The notes: generated from the sequence alone by a model not told the origin. Numbered from the stretch's first letter, positions 22,214 to 34,465 are shown. The stretch: 64,000 bases of DNA from Acephala macrosclerotiorum (GCA_014904845.1 MU119421.1:31449-95448); one strand, 5' to 3'. Made by a program: numbers and translations.

Positions 22214-23523
22214 ATGCCCCCTCAGCCCGACCTCCCAGATCCGGCGCACCACGACGTCGACTCCATGTTAAGCAGGAAATTCGGACGAGAGGTCGCCAAT
22301 TACTTCTCTGGAAGTCCTTTAAATCGAGTATCTTTTCTGCGAGCAGACCACGGCTTCATTTCAAACGCTCTCGTCCATCCTAGCACGTCGTTCCTTCTCT
22401 TCAACGACCTTGCACCGCTTGCGAAAGATCCCACGAAGTTGGCATATGCGTCACACGACGAAGTCAAACCTTTGATTGGGGAGAACCCATTTGAGAAGGA
22501 GGAGGCAGATTTGATTAGGGAGTATAACTCTGCGATAACGTTGCCGTTGGTGCTATTCTTGGGTTTGGACGAGAGGAAGAAAGATGGTTTCGAACATGGG
22601 ATATATAAGGGAACTCCATACTTCGCGGTAGACGTTACACCTAAGGGAACAATTGAGAAAGAGGCGAATGGGGTTATAGAGGCCATGAAGGCGAAGGGCC
22701 TGACGTTCGTGGAAGGACGGATGCATATGACGCTGAATGCTCCGGAAGGTCAGACATCACCTGGAAAATTGGGAAGCATACACTTACTTCTGCAGCGGCA
22801 ATTTACGCACAAGCTCGAGCCCTACTCGACTGGAACGCACGAAACCCATTCTGCGGAGGATGTGGGCAACCTACACTCTCAGTCAACGCAGGAACAAAAC
22901 GAGTCTGCCCACCCACCGACTACGCCTCACTACCCACCGCACAAGGAGGAGCTACATCCGTCGAAACGAAGCCACACGAGCGAGGCTCATGTGCCACAAG
23001 ACACGGCATCTCCAACCTGTCCTTCCCGCGGACAGACCCTACCGTCATCATGGCAGTTGTGAGCCACGACGGAAAGCGAGTCCTGCTTGGTCGACAAAAG
23101 AGGTGGCCACCATATTGGTACAGCACATTAGCGGGATTCTGTGAGCCAGCAGAGTCAGTGGAGGAGGCTGTCCGAAGAGAAGTCTGGGAAGAATCAGGAG
23201 TATTGCTTGGTCGGGTCGTAATTCATTCGACACAACCATGGCCATATCCAGCAAACCTAATGATCGGAGCAATTGGACAAGCGCTACCCGACGGAGAGAA
23301 GATCCATCTTGAGCACGACCCCGAATTACAAGATGCGAAATGGGTAGAACTGGACGAGGTGCGGGAAGCATTGAAGGTCGGCACAAGTGGACTGGGAGAG
23401 CCGCCAGGAGAGGGTTATAAAGAGGGAGGACTAAGACTTCCACCCAAGACAGCCATTGCGAATCAATTACTTCGAGCTGTCGTTGGTGGATTCTTGGACT
23501 TGAAAGAGCAGTCCAATATTTGA
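22214..23523 (+). CDS. NADH pyrophosphatase (Nudix hydrolase, NPY1/NudC type)
   Basis: Exons 22214-22748 and 22796-23523 (47-bp intron) join in phase 1 to 420 aa. The N-terminal NUDIX-like domain ends before a zinc ribbon (NPFCGGCGQ, then later KRVC and GSCATRHG). The catalytic Nudix box is GFCEPAESVEEAV followed by RREVWEESGV, matching GX5EX7REUXEEXGU exactly. It is followed by the NudC-specific region (QPWPYPANLMIG). The enzyme hydrolyses NADH (and NAD caps) to NMNH and AMP, often in peroxisomes. No canonical SKL-type C-terminus is present (it ends QSNI), so location is uncertain. Length fits the fungal family. Confidence 0.9.
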
Positions 23524-23959
23524 TGCATGATTTATGATGTAGATTATGGTTTACGAGGGATTCTAGATAGAAATGTAACTGTTTAGACCTAGACTGATAC
23601 TTTGAGGGGTTTGAGGCACTTCATGATCTTGCGCAAGCCACCGGCACAGAATCACACCACCCCGAGTTTCTAAGCATTACACATGTTCCAACTCTTTGAA
23701 TAGATGCCGCAAACATCTTCCGTGAGGGCATTTCGAGGCGCCGAACTTCCCCCCTTAGCTTCATTCTCCTACATCATCCCACCATCTCGGGCCGGATGGC
23801 GTTCTGCTCCACCAAAACCCGCAATTGTCTAGAACATGAAGTATATATACTTTCCCAGATATCTTCACTTCTACCATTCCCTTATATACGTATAGATTTC
23901 ATTCCGTACACACATTTACTTTTTGATTTGCAAGACACAATTACAGAATTAATTCAAAA
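23524..23959. other. Intergenic stretch
   Basis: Terminator of the Nudix gene and promoter of the decarboxylase gene. No other feature seen. Confidence 0.4.
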
Positions 23960-24772
23960 ATGCCAGGAGCAACCCACGGAGAAACTCTCTCCTCCACCAT
24001 TCCTCAATTCGACAAAGACATCCGAGATGTACATCTAATCTACGACTATGATGCGAAAAGCGCCGATGGGAAGCCTGAGAAATGGAGATATGAGATGTAC
24101 CTTCCTCCTCGTCTCAAACTTTTAGGATCATGTGACTGACCCATCCAGGTGGTTCTTCTCACCCACTCGCATAGTCTACGCAATTCACGGAGGCCCAATG
24201 GCGGGAAGGATAAACTACCAAACGGCGAGTTATCAGTGTATACGGCCGGGAGAATTGTGGCAGTGCAATTGGCTTGAAGGTTTGCCCTTCTGCTTCAAAA
24301 TCTTACCCCGCTCCCCTTTTTCCTTCGTGAGGTGGAAACTTTGGACGAAAGGGGGAGAAGATTAAGCGAGGGACAGGGCTAATGGCATGAAAAAATAGAG
24401 ACGGGAACAATATGTTCATTGGTATACGATATCCCAAATAAGAAGATCTCGACGTTGCTGGGATTCAGTCAGGGACATTGGGAACATCCTGAGGAGGCGC
24501 ATGGTGATAAGAGGAATCCTGGTACGTACCCTCTCCATCCATACCCTTTAGATTCTGTTCAACTTAAGTCGAACACAAATTCAGAAAGAGGCCCGAGATT
24601 TATGAGGAAGGTAGCTGATGAATTGATAGAGGACTTTCAGCACTGGAGAGGACTCGCGAGGATTGGGACGCAGACTGATAGATTCTTGCTGAATGAGCAA
24701 GCTGACATATTGGAGGCTTTCAAGGGCAAGGGCAACTTGGTCCCCATCAATGGGGATGAGGAGACGATCTGA
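23960..24772 (+). CDS. Phenolic acid decarboxylase (PAD family), four exons
   Basis: Exons 23960-24096, 24149-24279, 24399-24521 and 24630-24772 join in phase to 177 aa, the usual PAD length. The lipocalin-like beta barrel is clear: DVHLIYDYDA (two catalytic Tyr), RYEMWFFS, RIVYAIHGGPMAGR (conserved Arg), NYQTASYQCI, WQCNWLEETGT (catalytic Glu), FSQGHWEHPEEAHGDKRNP, and the C-terminal WRGLARIG. Bacterial PadC has the same residues. The enzyme decarboxylates p-coumaric and ferulic acids to vinyl phenols in the cytosol, a detoxification of plant cell-wall phenolics. An unspliced frame through the last intron stays open, which could mislead gene callers. Confidence 0.92.
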
Positions 24773-24960
24773 GTTTGTGAGAATCTGTAAAACTTTAGTG
24801 AAGAGTCGTACTGAAGGGTGAGTATATAATACTAGACTCCGATTGCTCATGTAAGATTTTACATGTAATCTTACATACCGTGCACCTTGCATAAATGAAC
24901 AGCTTCTCTCGGAGTCCAGGGAAGTTCTGATCTTCCAATCAATAACATTCAGACTTCTGT

Positions 24961-25676
24961 TTACTTCCTCTTCGGAGCATTGCCGTAACGTAGAAGGTCA
25001 ACGTTGATGTTGCCATCGTTCAAACAAATGCATTGTCCCGCGCCAAGGCCATTTCGGGATGCCGGGAAGGTTCGTGCAAAATGTCCGATCGAACGGCAAT
25101 CGTTCATCCCGAAAGAACCAACATTTGCGACCTGCACCTGCAGCAAGGCGCTTAGCAACCTATAGTCAACGGCGGAGCAAATAACCGCGGAAGCAAGCCC
25201 CTGCTGACTCGATATTATATCCTTTCGACCTATACCCCTAACGATGGGGTTTTTCGAACGCGTAAAGAGGGGCAGAACGCGTCGCATACTAGCAGAGCTA
25301 TCGGGGCAGTATGGTAAGTACACGATATCCGCATTGTCTGTATTGGAGCTAGATAGTCTAGTCGTGAATTTCAATGGCCAAGAGCTAACTTGTGGCTCTA
25401 ACAGGGTTCCGAACGACTGAAGGAGAGACCTAGTGTCAACGATACGGGCTTCACGATTCTGGCCGATCCACCGGATGCCATTGCGGAGTAAATATGCCCT
25501 TGGTCCTTAAGAAGTGTAATAGGGGAAATGATGTTCATCGAATAATACAAAGTCAAGCTACTTGATGGAGGGACTTTGGATACTTTACCAACAGCAAGAG
25601 GCTGGCCAGAGAAGCTGCGAGTGCACATTGCGCAATCAAATTCGATTGGGACCCAAAGATTGTGATTACTCTGCAA
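24961..25676 (-). CDS. Hypothetical two-exon protein, unrecognised
   Basis: Exon 25676-25589 (MQSNHNLWVPIEFDCAMC...) ends at a GTAAAG donor and joins in phase 1 to 25505-24961, giving 210 aa. The joint reads LAVG-PRAYLLRNGIRWI. The sequence has no membrane segment or signal peptide. It contains DADIVYLPYC-like and GLGAGQCICLND segments and eight Cys in all. The first exon may itself be preceded by another exon. I do not recognise the family. It lies head to head with the NLR gene (start at about 25684), with almost no gap, so either the two share a promoter or one 5' end is misassigned. Confidence 0.45.
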
Positions 25677-25683
25677 GAGAAGA

Positions 25684-28600
25684 TTGCTCTTCCTTTTGAA
25701 TATTCAATGTTATAAGAGTTCTGGCGGATTGTGGTGGCCCCAGGCTAACCACGCTTGCAGCATTGTCTTCGTACACGGTTTACAAGGCCACCCTCAGAAG
25801 ACTTGGTCTTGCGACAGAGTCCCCGTGTTGGAAGCCTCAAGAAAAGCGAACAGGAGTCCGTCTCGTGGACTACGGAAGATATTCTCTCGCAAATACAAGG
25901 AAGAACTACTGAGCGCGGGGCCGGCAAGTCGCTACTTTCATTTGCACGAATGTCCCATGATGCCTGGGACATGTTATTCTTCTTTCCAAAGTGTTGGAAC
26001 CAGTATGCTGACCCTCTTATTCTGATGCATAGGCTGAGACAAATGAGGTTTTCTGGCCTCTCGACCTGCTACCTGCCGACTGTACCAATGCTCGAATTCT
26101 CACATGGGGCTATGATTCAAAGGTCTCCCACTTCTTGGGGGGACCAACGAACCAAAGCAACATAATTGATCATGCGAAGAATCTTTTACGGGCACTGAGG
26201 ATCCGCAGATTGAATTGTGTCAGTAATTGCGCATGGAGTTCTGTCTTTCCCTAACGTCTTATAGCAAGGGAGAAGTCTCATATTCATAGCTCATTCTTTG
26301 GGTGGTGAGTCACTCTGTGGGATTGGCAAGTTAAATATTGGGACTAACAAATACAGGAATTATCGTGAAGGATGTATGTGAGATGCAGCGATGGAGAGGA
26401 AGACACGAGTCGTTAACAATTTTGCAGGTTTTCCATCGTGCTTATGAAGAAAGAAAAGAACCTGAGTTGCTGGATATATTCACATCCACGGCGGCAATAT
26501 TTTTCCTTGGAACTCCACATAAGGGTAGCAGCACGGCTGAGCTAGGTGAAACTATTCGGCGAATTGTCTCCGTTTCAGGAATCGATACGACTGATCAAAA
26601 CATCCGAGCACTTCAGATCAACGGCGGCGAACTTCGTAGAATACACGAGCAGTTTATGAAGTTGTACCTGGACGACCAACGCCATTTCGAGGTCCTTACA
26701 TTCCAAGAAGCTAAAGGCATGACTGGCTTCAGTTATCTAAAGATGAACCAGAGGGTCAGTCTCACATTAGAGCTCTCTTATGTATTAGCAGCACGCTGAT
26801 TGACCCAGGTCGTGGAAACTTTCTCGTCCTCACTCACAGATACAGAGCCAACGCAAACTATCAACGCAAACCACATGTCAATGTGCCGATTCAAGGGCAA
26901 AGATGACGAAGGCTACAATCAGATCCTAGGTGAGATACAGATACTCATGTCTAAAATATGGAAGAAAAGGCAACATCAAGCACTCGTTACGGCTACAGAA
27001 ATCGGCAAATTCAAAATGGACTCCCCCAGTCAGGCTACGACAGTTTCTGCCGCTCATTGTATGTAGCCTTTTTGTCCAATTATAGTGGATAGCAGCTAAG
27101 GTACTTCGAGCCTTGAACGATATCGAACGGAAATGCGTCGCATTGTTGACACAAAATACTGCTGATGCAGCAGATTACATGTCGACGCTTCCAAGCCGGG
27201 TTGAGGGTACTTGCCAGTGGATCCTCTCTAACTCGCAATATAATGAATGGAACATGCAGAAAAAGACTTGCCTCCTCTGGATAAATGGGTATCCTGGGAG
27301 TGGGAAAACAATCCTCTCTGCTTACCTATTAGAGTATCTGACAGAAGGCAAATTCTCCCCTAGCTTTCGCACGACCCTATGCTTCTTCTTCTGCGACGAG
27401 AAAATTGAAACCCAGAGTCATGGCACTGCGATTCTAAGGAGCGTCATCCACCAACTCGTCCTTCGACGCCGCGTGCTGATCAAGTATGTTAAAAGAGCAT
27501 ACGATCTCCACGGTCCGCGTTTTGACCAAAACCTCAACGAACTTTGGCGAACCTTCATCGACATTGCCAGCGACAAACGAGTGGGACCCATCAGCGTCAT
27601 CGTCGATGCTATTGATGAGTGTGAAGAGAAGAGCGCAGAACGTCTTCTGCAGGACATTGTCAAACTGGAGGAGAAATCACGATTGACTGGCGCCAAGTCT
27701 CCTTGCATCAAGTTCCTCATTACAAGTCGACCTAATCTAGGAAACCAATACACTACGAATATTCTACAAATCGATCCATCAGAAAGTCACGTTGACGAAG
27801 ATCTCAAGTTGGTCATACGGGAAAAGGTGGATAGCATCGCTAAGCGACTCCGATGCAAGCCGGATGTGAGCGCATATCTTGAGAAAAGCCTCTATTCCAA
27901 GGCGGACCGAACATTTCTCTGGGTGACGCTGGTGCTCCAGCTTCTTGAACAGACCTACGAAGCAACCCAGCAAAGCCTAATACGGATTATCGATGAGCTG
28001 CCACAAACTTTGATAGAGACATACGAGCGGTTCCTGTCTAGGATACCAAAGTTGTACCAGTCCCTCGCCACGAAGCTTCTCCACTTCCTCATTGGCAGCT
28101 CAAGACCTCTGAGTCTGGAAGAGATGAGAATGCTAGTCGCCATTCAAGGCCACCATCGCACCCTCGCCGTCGTGAAAGAGGATGCCGAACCAAACATGCT
28201 CGAAACGCTCCAAGGAGTGTTAGGTCCACTGGTGCGAATTTCAGAGTCGGAATCGAGAATTTATCTGGTACACCAATCCCTCAAAGAATTTCTTCTAAAG
28301 CTTTCGACTGAGCCAGAAAAATCTCTTTCGACTCGGTATGGTGTCGATTCTTCCAAAGCCAATTTTTCACTCGCTGAAGCATGCGCATCACATCTCTTGC
28401 TTGAAGATTTTTACGTGGACCTCTTCTCCAGCGATCAGATTGCCAACGATTACTCACCAATAAGTCCGGTTGCAGCTTCTCTGGAGGACACAAATATTAG
28501 ACAATTATGGGATGGTTATGCGTTGGGGGAAGACATGTTGTTCAAGGAGCCTGAGGTATCAGAGACAGAAGCCTGCATGTTCGTCGCAGTGAGATATCCG

Positions 28601-29914
28601 CTATTTGACTACGCCGCCAGACACTGGGCCGATCATTTTCGAGCAGCTGCTGAGGAGATTCCTCCCACTCGCGAACTGCAAGAGTGCGCCGTAATGTTGT
28701 CGGACTGTTCCCAGACTCGGGGCATGAATTGGTTGCGGTATTACTGGAATCAAGCAGAGCCAGAAACCTCCCTTCCTTCGAATTTCGTCCCACTGCTGAC
28801 AGCAAGCTATTTCGGCCACCTGACAACTGTTGAGTTCATCTTGGGCAAGGAACCTGCAATAGATCCTGATATAGGGGCACGTGCTATATATTGGGCATCG
28901 AGAATGGGTCGTCATGCCGTGGTAGACAGGCTCCTTCGTGAAAGGTTTGACCCTGACCTGGAGGTCATTCCTGGCCAGACTGCTTTTACTGTTGCGATTC
29001 AACTCGGGCACCTAGAAGTGGTGAAGCGATTCCTGGAAGATGATGGGATAATTCCTACTCAAGGAGAGTCTCGAGTCAATCATGCTGCGATGAGAGGACG
29101 AACTCCTCTGTCCATTGCGGCTAGCAATGGCTTCATTGAGATAGTCAAGCAGCTTTTACAGCACCCACGGATTCGACCCGATATCCCTAGCCCTGATCAA
29201 CGGACGCCTCTCTTTTATGCAGTGGATGGAAAGTATTTGAACGTTCTCCAGATGCTCCTAACGGACAACCGCATATCAGTCAACTACGTGGAGGGTGGCG
29301 GAAGAAACGTACTTTCTTTCGCAGCTGAGGCCGGAGAGGTCGAATTGGTGAAATACCTCATCAGTCTCACGGAGCTCCGAGTTGATGAACCGGACAATGC
29401 AGGCCGCACTCCATTTTCATACGCAGCTGAACAAGGGCATCTGGAAACGGTGAAACTCCTTCGACGTAGCTGTGGAATCTCAACCAAATCAATACCTGCA
29501 CGCATCGAGATCGGTAGGAGAGATAATGCTGGGCGCAATCCTCTCACATGGGCTTGCGAAAAAGGCCATCACAATGTAGTTGAATACCTAATCAAACACA
29601 ATCGTCAAGGTGTCGATGAGCCAGATGATGCCGGCTGGGCACCATTGGCATGGTCCCTCTTCAGCGAGAACCCGAAAGTCACCCGTCTGCTGCTTGACTC
29701 TGGCCTCGTGGATGTGAATATGAAAGATGCTAATGGGAGGAGTCCTTTGTCTTTTGCTGCGGGGTATGGATATCTAGAAGTGGTGGAGATGTTATTGGGT
29801 GTTGAAGGGATTGAAGTTGAGAGTACGGATCATACAGGCTTGACGCCGTTGACGTACGCCAACTCAGTCCGTCGACCGGATATCGTGAGGGCGCTGCAAG
29901 ATGCATCCAATTAG
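25684..29914 (+). CDS. Fungal NLR: alpha/beta-hydrolase (SesB-like) - NACHT - ankyrin repeats
   Basis: N-terminal effector domain: SIVFVHGLQGHPQKTW, VFWPLDLLPADC, NARILTWGYDS, then GRSLIFIAHSLGG split by an intron inside the nucleophile elbow, IFFLGTPHKGSS and NANHMSMCRF. This is a serine esterase/lipase-like fold with Ser in AHSLGG. Exons I could phase: 26033-26218, 26265-26304, 26357-26373, 26428-26754, 26809-27058, 27093-29914. The last exon carries the NACHT P-loop GYPGSGKT (about 27288), VIVDAIDECEEKS (Walker B), LITSRPN, then a helical region and about ten ankyrin-like repeats with HLEVVKRFL, GHLETVKLL and YLEVVEMLL. Such proteins act in non-self recognition and regulated cell death. 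I could not find a phase-compatible intron between about 25905 and 26033, so the 5' end may be misread or broken. Confidence 0.85.
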
Positions 29915-30364
29915 GATCGAGTCCTAATGCGCTTTTTGACTCGATCACTGGAAAGCCTGGCAAGCTGCGGGGCTTTGCCAGCAACATAGCGGATATGCAG
30001 CGCGTGCATCGCGAAGTGCGACCATGACCAATTTGAGGATGTGTTTTTACTACACATTTATCCAGGAAGAATCTGATGCAAAATCCAAAACTTCGAGGTC
30101 TTTTGTATATCTTTGAATCTGATCAAGAAAGCCTCGAGTCATCGAATAGGGCTTAGTGCGGTACCACGTGATGACTCGGTACCTGAAACTTTTTCGAGCA
30201 GGCTCGGATCACCAGAAACATTCAAACCCGAGCCTCGAGATCCAGTGCCAGAACGAAAGGAGCCCAGCCTTCACCCAAGCTTCGAGATAAATATCAGGAT
30301 ACTGAGGTTTGATGCTTTGAACTATTAACCTCATACATTTGTTCCCAACATCCGTCCACCCGAA
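29915..30364. other. Intergenic stretch
   Basis: No gene seen. Contains the NLR terminator and the promoter of the methyltransferase gene. Confidence 0.4.
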
Positions 30365-31124
30365 ATGGTCAAGGAGGAGGACCTTGTTGCGCTCGCTCAC
30401 CCCGAATACTGGAATGAACGCTATATCCTCGAGAAAGAAGCCCAAAAGGATGGTCAGAACTCAGTACTAGGAGCCTACGAGTGGCTAAGTACCTTCGAGA
30501 CACTGCGTCCTCTCCTCACCAAATATCTCCCGGCTTCAAGTCACAACCCCCACATTCTGCACCTGGGATGCGGCAACAGCGTAAGTTCTTTCCAGAACAT
30601 TTCTTGCTTGTTTGATCGAACTGAATGCTGAGCTGTCATTCATTTAGTCTCTCACAGCCGATCTTCACTCTCTCGGATACACAAACCAGACCAGCATCGA
30701 CTTTGCTCCATTCGTCATCGATGCCATGAAAACTAAATATGCATCTCTAGATACGAGATGGCTGTACATGGATGCACGGCATATGTCTTTCCCCGACGGT
30801 TCCATTGACGTGGCTATCGACAAAAGTACGCTGGATGCTATGATGCATGGTTCGCAATGGGATCCTCCTGCTGATGTTCGAGAAAATGTGGGAAAGTACG
30901 TTGATGAGGTATGACAATCTCTTCTTTTGGAGCTGCAAGATATTGATTTAAGATAGGTTGCAAGAGTATTGAAGCCTGGTGGTCAGTTTCTCTGCATTAC
31001 TTATCGACAACCGCACTTCATCAAGCCGCTGTTGAGGAGGGAGAAGTTGTGGACGTTGGATGTTGAAGTTTTGAGCGGCTCGGCTTCGTTTGATTATTTT
31101 GTTTTTGTGATGATGCGACTCTGA
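30365..31124 (+). CDS. Class I SAM methyltransferase, EEF1AKMT4/METTL13-like
   Basis: Exons 30365-30580, 30648-30908 and 30957-31124 join in phase 0 to 214 aa. HPEYWNERY at the N-terminus, then motif I ILHLGCGNSSLTADL, post-I TSIDFAPFVIDAM, DARHMSFPDGSIDVAIDKSTLDAM (the DKxTLD signature) and VARVLKPGGQFLCITY. The set LGCGNS plus DKSTLDAM is characteristic of the eEF1A-lysine methyltransferase group (human EEF1AKMT4 and the METTL13 N-domain). The likely role is protein lysine methylation in the cytosol. The length matches the family. Confidence 0.88.
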
Positions 31125-31673
31125 GAGCATATTTGAAACCTTTAACTATATTGACCGCCATGGTTCAGGTAGAGGAAGGAATGACAAGATCACAATAGAT
31201 AGATATTTGCGATGATCTTAGAGGGCAGCGATGAGGAAACCGGCCATATCACCTGCCTCAACGGACAAGGACTCGGCTGCTAAGGTCATGCCTAAGCATG
31301 GCACTGCCTGGATGGATAATTGGGAGGGCAGAAGTCTATAGGCGCTCAGATAAGAATGCAGACACGCCTCCAAGCTTGAGCACAAACCTGGAAGCTGAGG
31401 TCAACCACGTGACCCATATACCAAGGCCATGGAACACTTCCCCAAATGCAACAGCTAGAGGTCCTTTGATTTTTTGGGTTTTCTCAAAAATAGGTCTTAA
31501 AGATACCCTCCTTTTATGTCGGATCATAAGCGCAATGTACAAGGGGGATTTCTGAGTCTGGGAAGCCCCTCTTGCTCTTCACCTCCCGCGTCAACTTCGT
31601 TCGAAAAAAAAAAATTTATATCCTGCCTCAACCTTCCATCATCCGCGACCATTAGCCCAATAAACTGCACACC
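31125..31673. other. Intergenic stretch
   Basis: No gene seen. A short A-rich tract lies at about 31605-31616. Confidence 0.4.
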
Positions 31674-32890
31674 ATGAAGTCAACCACAGAGGAAGAGAGT
31701 CAGAGGCAGCTCGAGTAAGTGTTGCGCTCCCTCGAGCATGGTCACCCTCTTGCTAACTCGAAGATAGCCCCCACGCAATCACTGAAAAAGACGTTGATGC
31801 GCTGACGGAGCGGTTCAAGGCGTTGAATCTGGGCGCGAATAAACCGAGTGCATGCTTGAGGAGCAATCGCAAGCCGATTTATCTACACAAAAGGTCTGCG
31901 CTTCACTTCACAGTCCAGGATCATACACTAACTCTACATAGGAACACCTCAAAACGGAGGAGCAAAGCATCACGTTCGCCCTCGGCTCGTATATCGACAC
32001 AGCCACCAGCTGTTTTCCATCCCTTCCAAAGACTACCCATCGAACTTCGCCTCCAAATCTAGGAAGAGGCTCGTCCAGCAGCTCGGGCTGTGAAGCTCAC
32101 TTGGTCCAAGAAGTTCCACGAACATCAATCTAGCTACTCGCGCACACACAACATCACTTCTCGAGCTCAAATCCCTAGTCTGCTACATGCTTGCTCAGAA
32201 TTGCGTCAAGTCGCTTTGAAGTGGTACCAGCTGTCATTTGGATGGTATGGAGCATACTGGGGCGCCAGGAACCGACTATTCAGACAGCGGGGTACGGCAG
32301 GAATATACTTCGACTGGTCAAGGGACTTTGTCTACTTGCAATGCTTAGGATGCAATGATTGTCTAGGGGAATCATTTCATGAGGATGACAAGGAGGTGAG
32401 TTTATTCCCCGTTTCCTTCCGAATTTTGCTCTGCTTGTGGATAGTTGTCTAGTACTGGAAACAAGCCATGCTAACGTGGCAATTCATGTCCAGGACATGT
32501 GGCTTCAAAATTATCCAATGGGGGGGTATCCACCTCAGCAAAATCACGAAGGTTGCAATAGAGTGCTCCCATAACGACTTCTGTTCGCTCGCCCAAATTA
32601 TCAGAACAAAGTTTTCCGACATCAAAGAAGTCATGTTTCTCGACACCAGCAAAGGACTTTTACAGGGTGCTGAAGCCAAGATCGACGATTTGACGGAAGA
32701 TCTGACACCTTTCTCCGATGTACAATGTGACAGCTTGTTGGAGGAATAACATGAACTTCATGATCTTGCCGAGGACCACAAATTCCCCGTGTTTCCAACG
32801 CAGATTACCAAGATGCAGCTGTTGCGCAAGGAGAGGTTCGAGAAGGAAACGGGGGGTATTAAGGTGGATTTCAGCTATAGAGGCGAGTGA
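31674..32890 (+). pseudogene. 2EXR domain gene, inactivated by RIP-type nonsense codons
   Basis: Exons at about 31674-31714, 31768-31893, 31942-32395 and 32494-32890 can be phased. The protein reads FHPFQRLPIELRLQI, stop, EEARPAARAVKLTW. The stop at 32060-32062 (TAG) sits exactly where 2EXR proteins have Trp (IWEEAR). Later blocks are intact (IPSLLHACSELRQVALKWY, TAGIYFDWSRDFVYLQC). In the last exon a run of seven G (32520-32526) shifts the frame before GIHLSKITKVAIEC. A second stop (TAA, 32747-32749) follows SLLEE, after which the frame continues HELHDLAEDHKFPVFPTQI. Both stops fit CpA-to-TpA changes (TGG to TAG; CAA to TAA). Confidence 0.8.
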
Positions 32891-33248
32891 ATGTGCAGTA
32901 CACTGGATCAGAGGACACACGTTCTACTCCTTTGCTCACATAGGTAGGAAGAGACTCATGGCAGAAGACCTGGTTACACGGTCCATTTCGATAGCAGGAC
33001 TTCACCACTCAAGCCTCCTCAACATGCCGAAGACGGGAACTTCGAGTCTTCGGGAGAAGATTACATTGCAGCGATATGCAGACATAGCTAGCAAACTTGC
33101 AGCACCAGCAATCAAAAAGCCACCATGCAACCCCCAACTTTTCATGTGCCATTTTCCAATGCAATTTTCCAAACCCCAACTCCAAATTCAAAATGCTCAC
33201 GACACCTCCAATCCATGCATCCAAAATATACAATCCTTCCTTCCTCCC
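32891..33248. other. Intergenic stretch
   Basis: Region between convergent genes; no feature seen. Confidence 0.35.
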
Positions 33249-34465
33249 TTACTGATACCCCGAATCTCCCCTCTCAAGCAACGGCCTATGATCCCTATTC
33301 CCGCCATTTTGATACAGTGTAGGATCCCCACTCTCCACCGCACTTTCCTCCCCAACGCCCTCCTCTCTATACAAAAAGAACTGCACAAAAATCGTAGCAT
33401 CCAAAAACAATGTCCCCAAACTCCCCGCTAACCAAGAAGCATTAACCGCAATATACCTCCCATAAATAGCACCCGCCTCCCCTTTCTCACATCTTCCGTG
33501 CTTTCCCGAACAATGCGCTTCATAAGCAAAGATTGAAAGGACGTAAGTTAGGTTCCCGATACAAGCGAAAAGAAAGAAAAGCATCGAGACACCTTCTGTG
33601 CTCTTCCGTCGATAATTGAGAAGGAGTTGTGGGATTCTGGAGCCGAGATAAAGAACAGCGCAGAAATATCCGAAGATTTGACCCCAGAGACTGAATCCTA
33701 AGATATCATCATTGCTGGACGGTTCTTTCGAATGCGATTTTCCGCCGTGTTGAGAGCGGTTACTAACATACCAACCCAAAACACCAGCAGCACAAACCAT
33801 CAGCACAGCAACGAGATTAAAGATCGTAGCTTGGAGTCTAGTAGTGGGTTTCTGGTTCGCGATTGCGGGGGGATCGGTGGGTCGTGGGGCGTCGAGGAGT
33901 GGCATGGCCGGGGAGAGGTGGGTGGCTGAGACGTGGGAGCCGCGGCGTTCGGAGAAGGGGTCGATGGTGTGAGAGTGGGAGAGGAGGCCTGTTGTTTCGT
34001 TTGCTTCGCCTATGTTGTTGGTCGTTTGGGTGGGTTTAGGCGCTGGAGGGATGACTTCGTCGTGCCAGGTGAAGCCGCGATAGTAGAAGCATTGGCCCAG
34101 GAGAACGATATCTGCTATTGTGTAGTAGACTGCTAGGATGATCTGGATGGTGTTATTATGTATCTTTGAAGTGGGGAAGGGGTGAGGTACCATGGTGGGA
34201 AGGACGCCTTGGAGGACAGCGCCGAGGATGTTGAAGACATCGCCGGCGAGCCAGACGATGATGAATTGTAGTGATAGGCCATCTGCTGAACCTCGACGGA
34301 AGTTTTCAACAATCTGGGGAGAGAAGACTACGACCCAACATGCGATAGAGATCGACCTGCGTCCAGGTCAGACATTGTGGGTAGTAAATGGACACGTGAT
34401 ACATACCCACAAATACCACTGATAGCTGTAATATCCAGATTCAGAGTCTGAGATGGTGGAACCAT
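33249..34465 (-). CDS. PQ-loop repeat vacuolar transporter (Ypq/P-type, cationic amino acids)
   Basis: Exons 34465-34407, 34356-34191 and 34142-33249 join in phase to 372 aa. A 48-bp intron (34190-34143) has no stop and preserves frame, so it is easily missed. Two PQ motifs are present: WVVVFSPQIVENFRRGSADGLS in the first repeat and GSRIPQLLLNYRRKSTEGVS in the second, each with the expected membrane helices, seven in all. The cytosolic loop between repeats is long and carries a dileucine-like ETTGLLSHS. Relatives (yeast Ypq1-3, human PQLC2) export Arg/Lys/His from the vacuole or lysosome. Confidence 0.9.
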
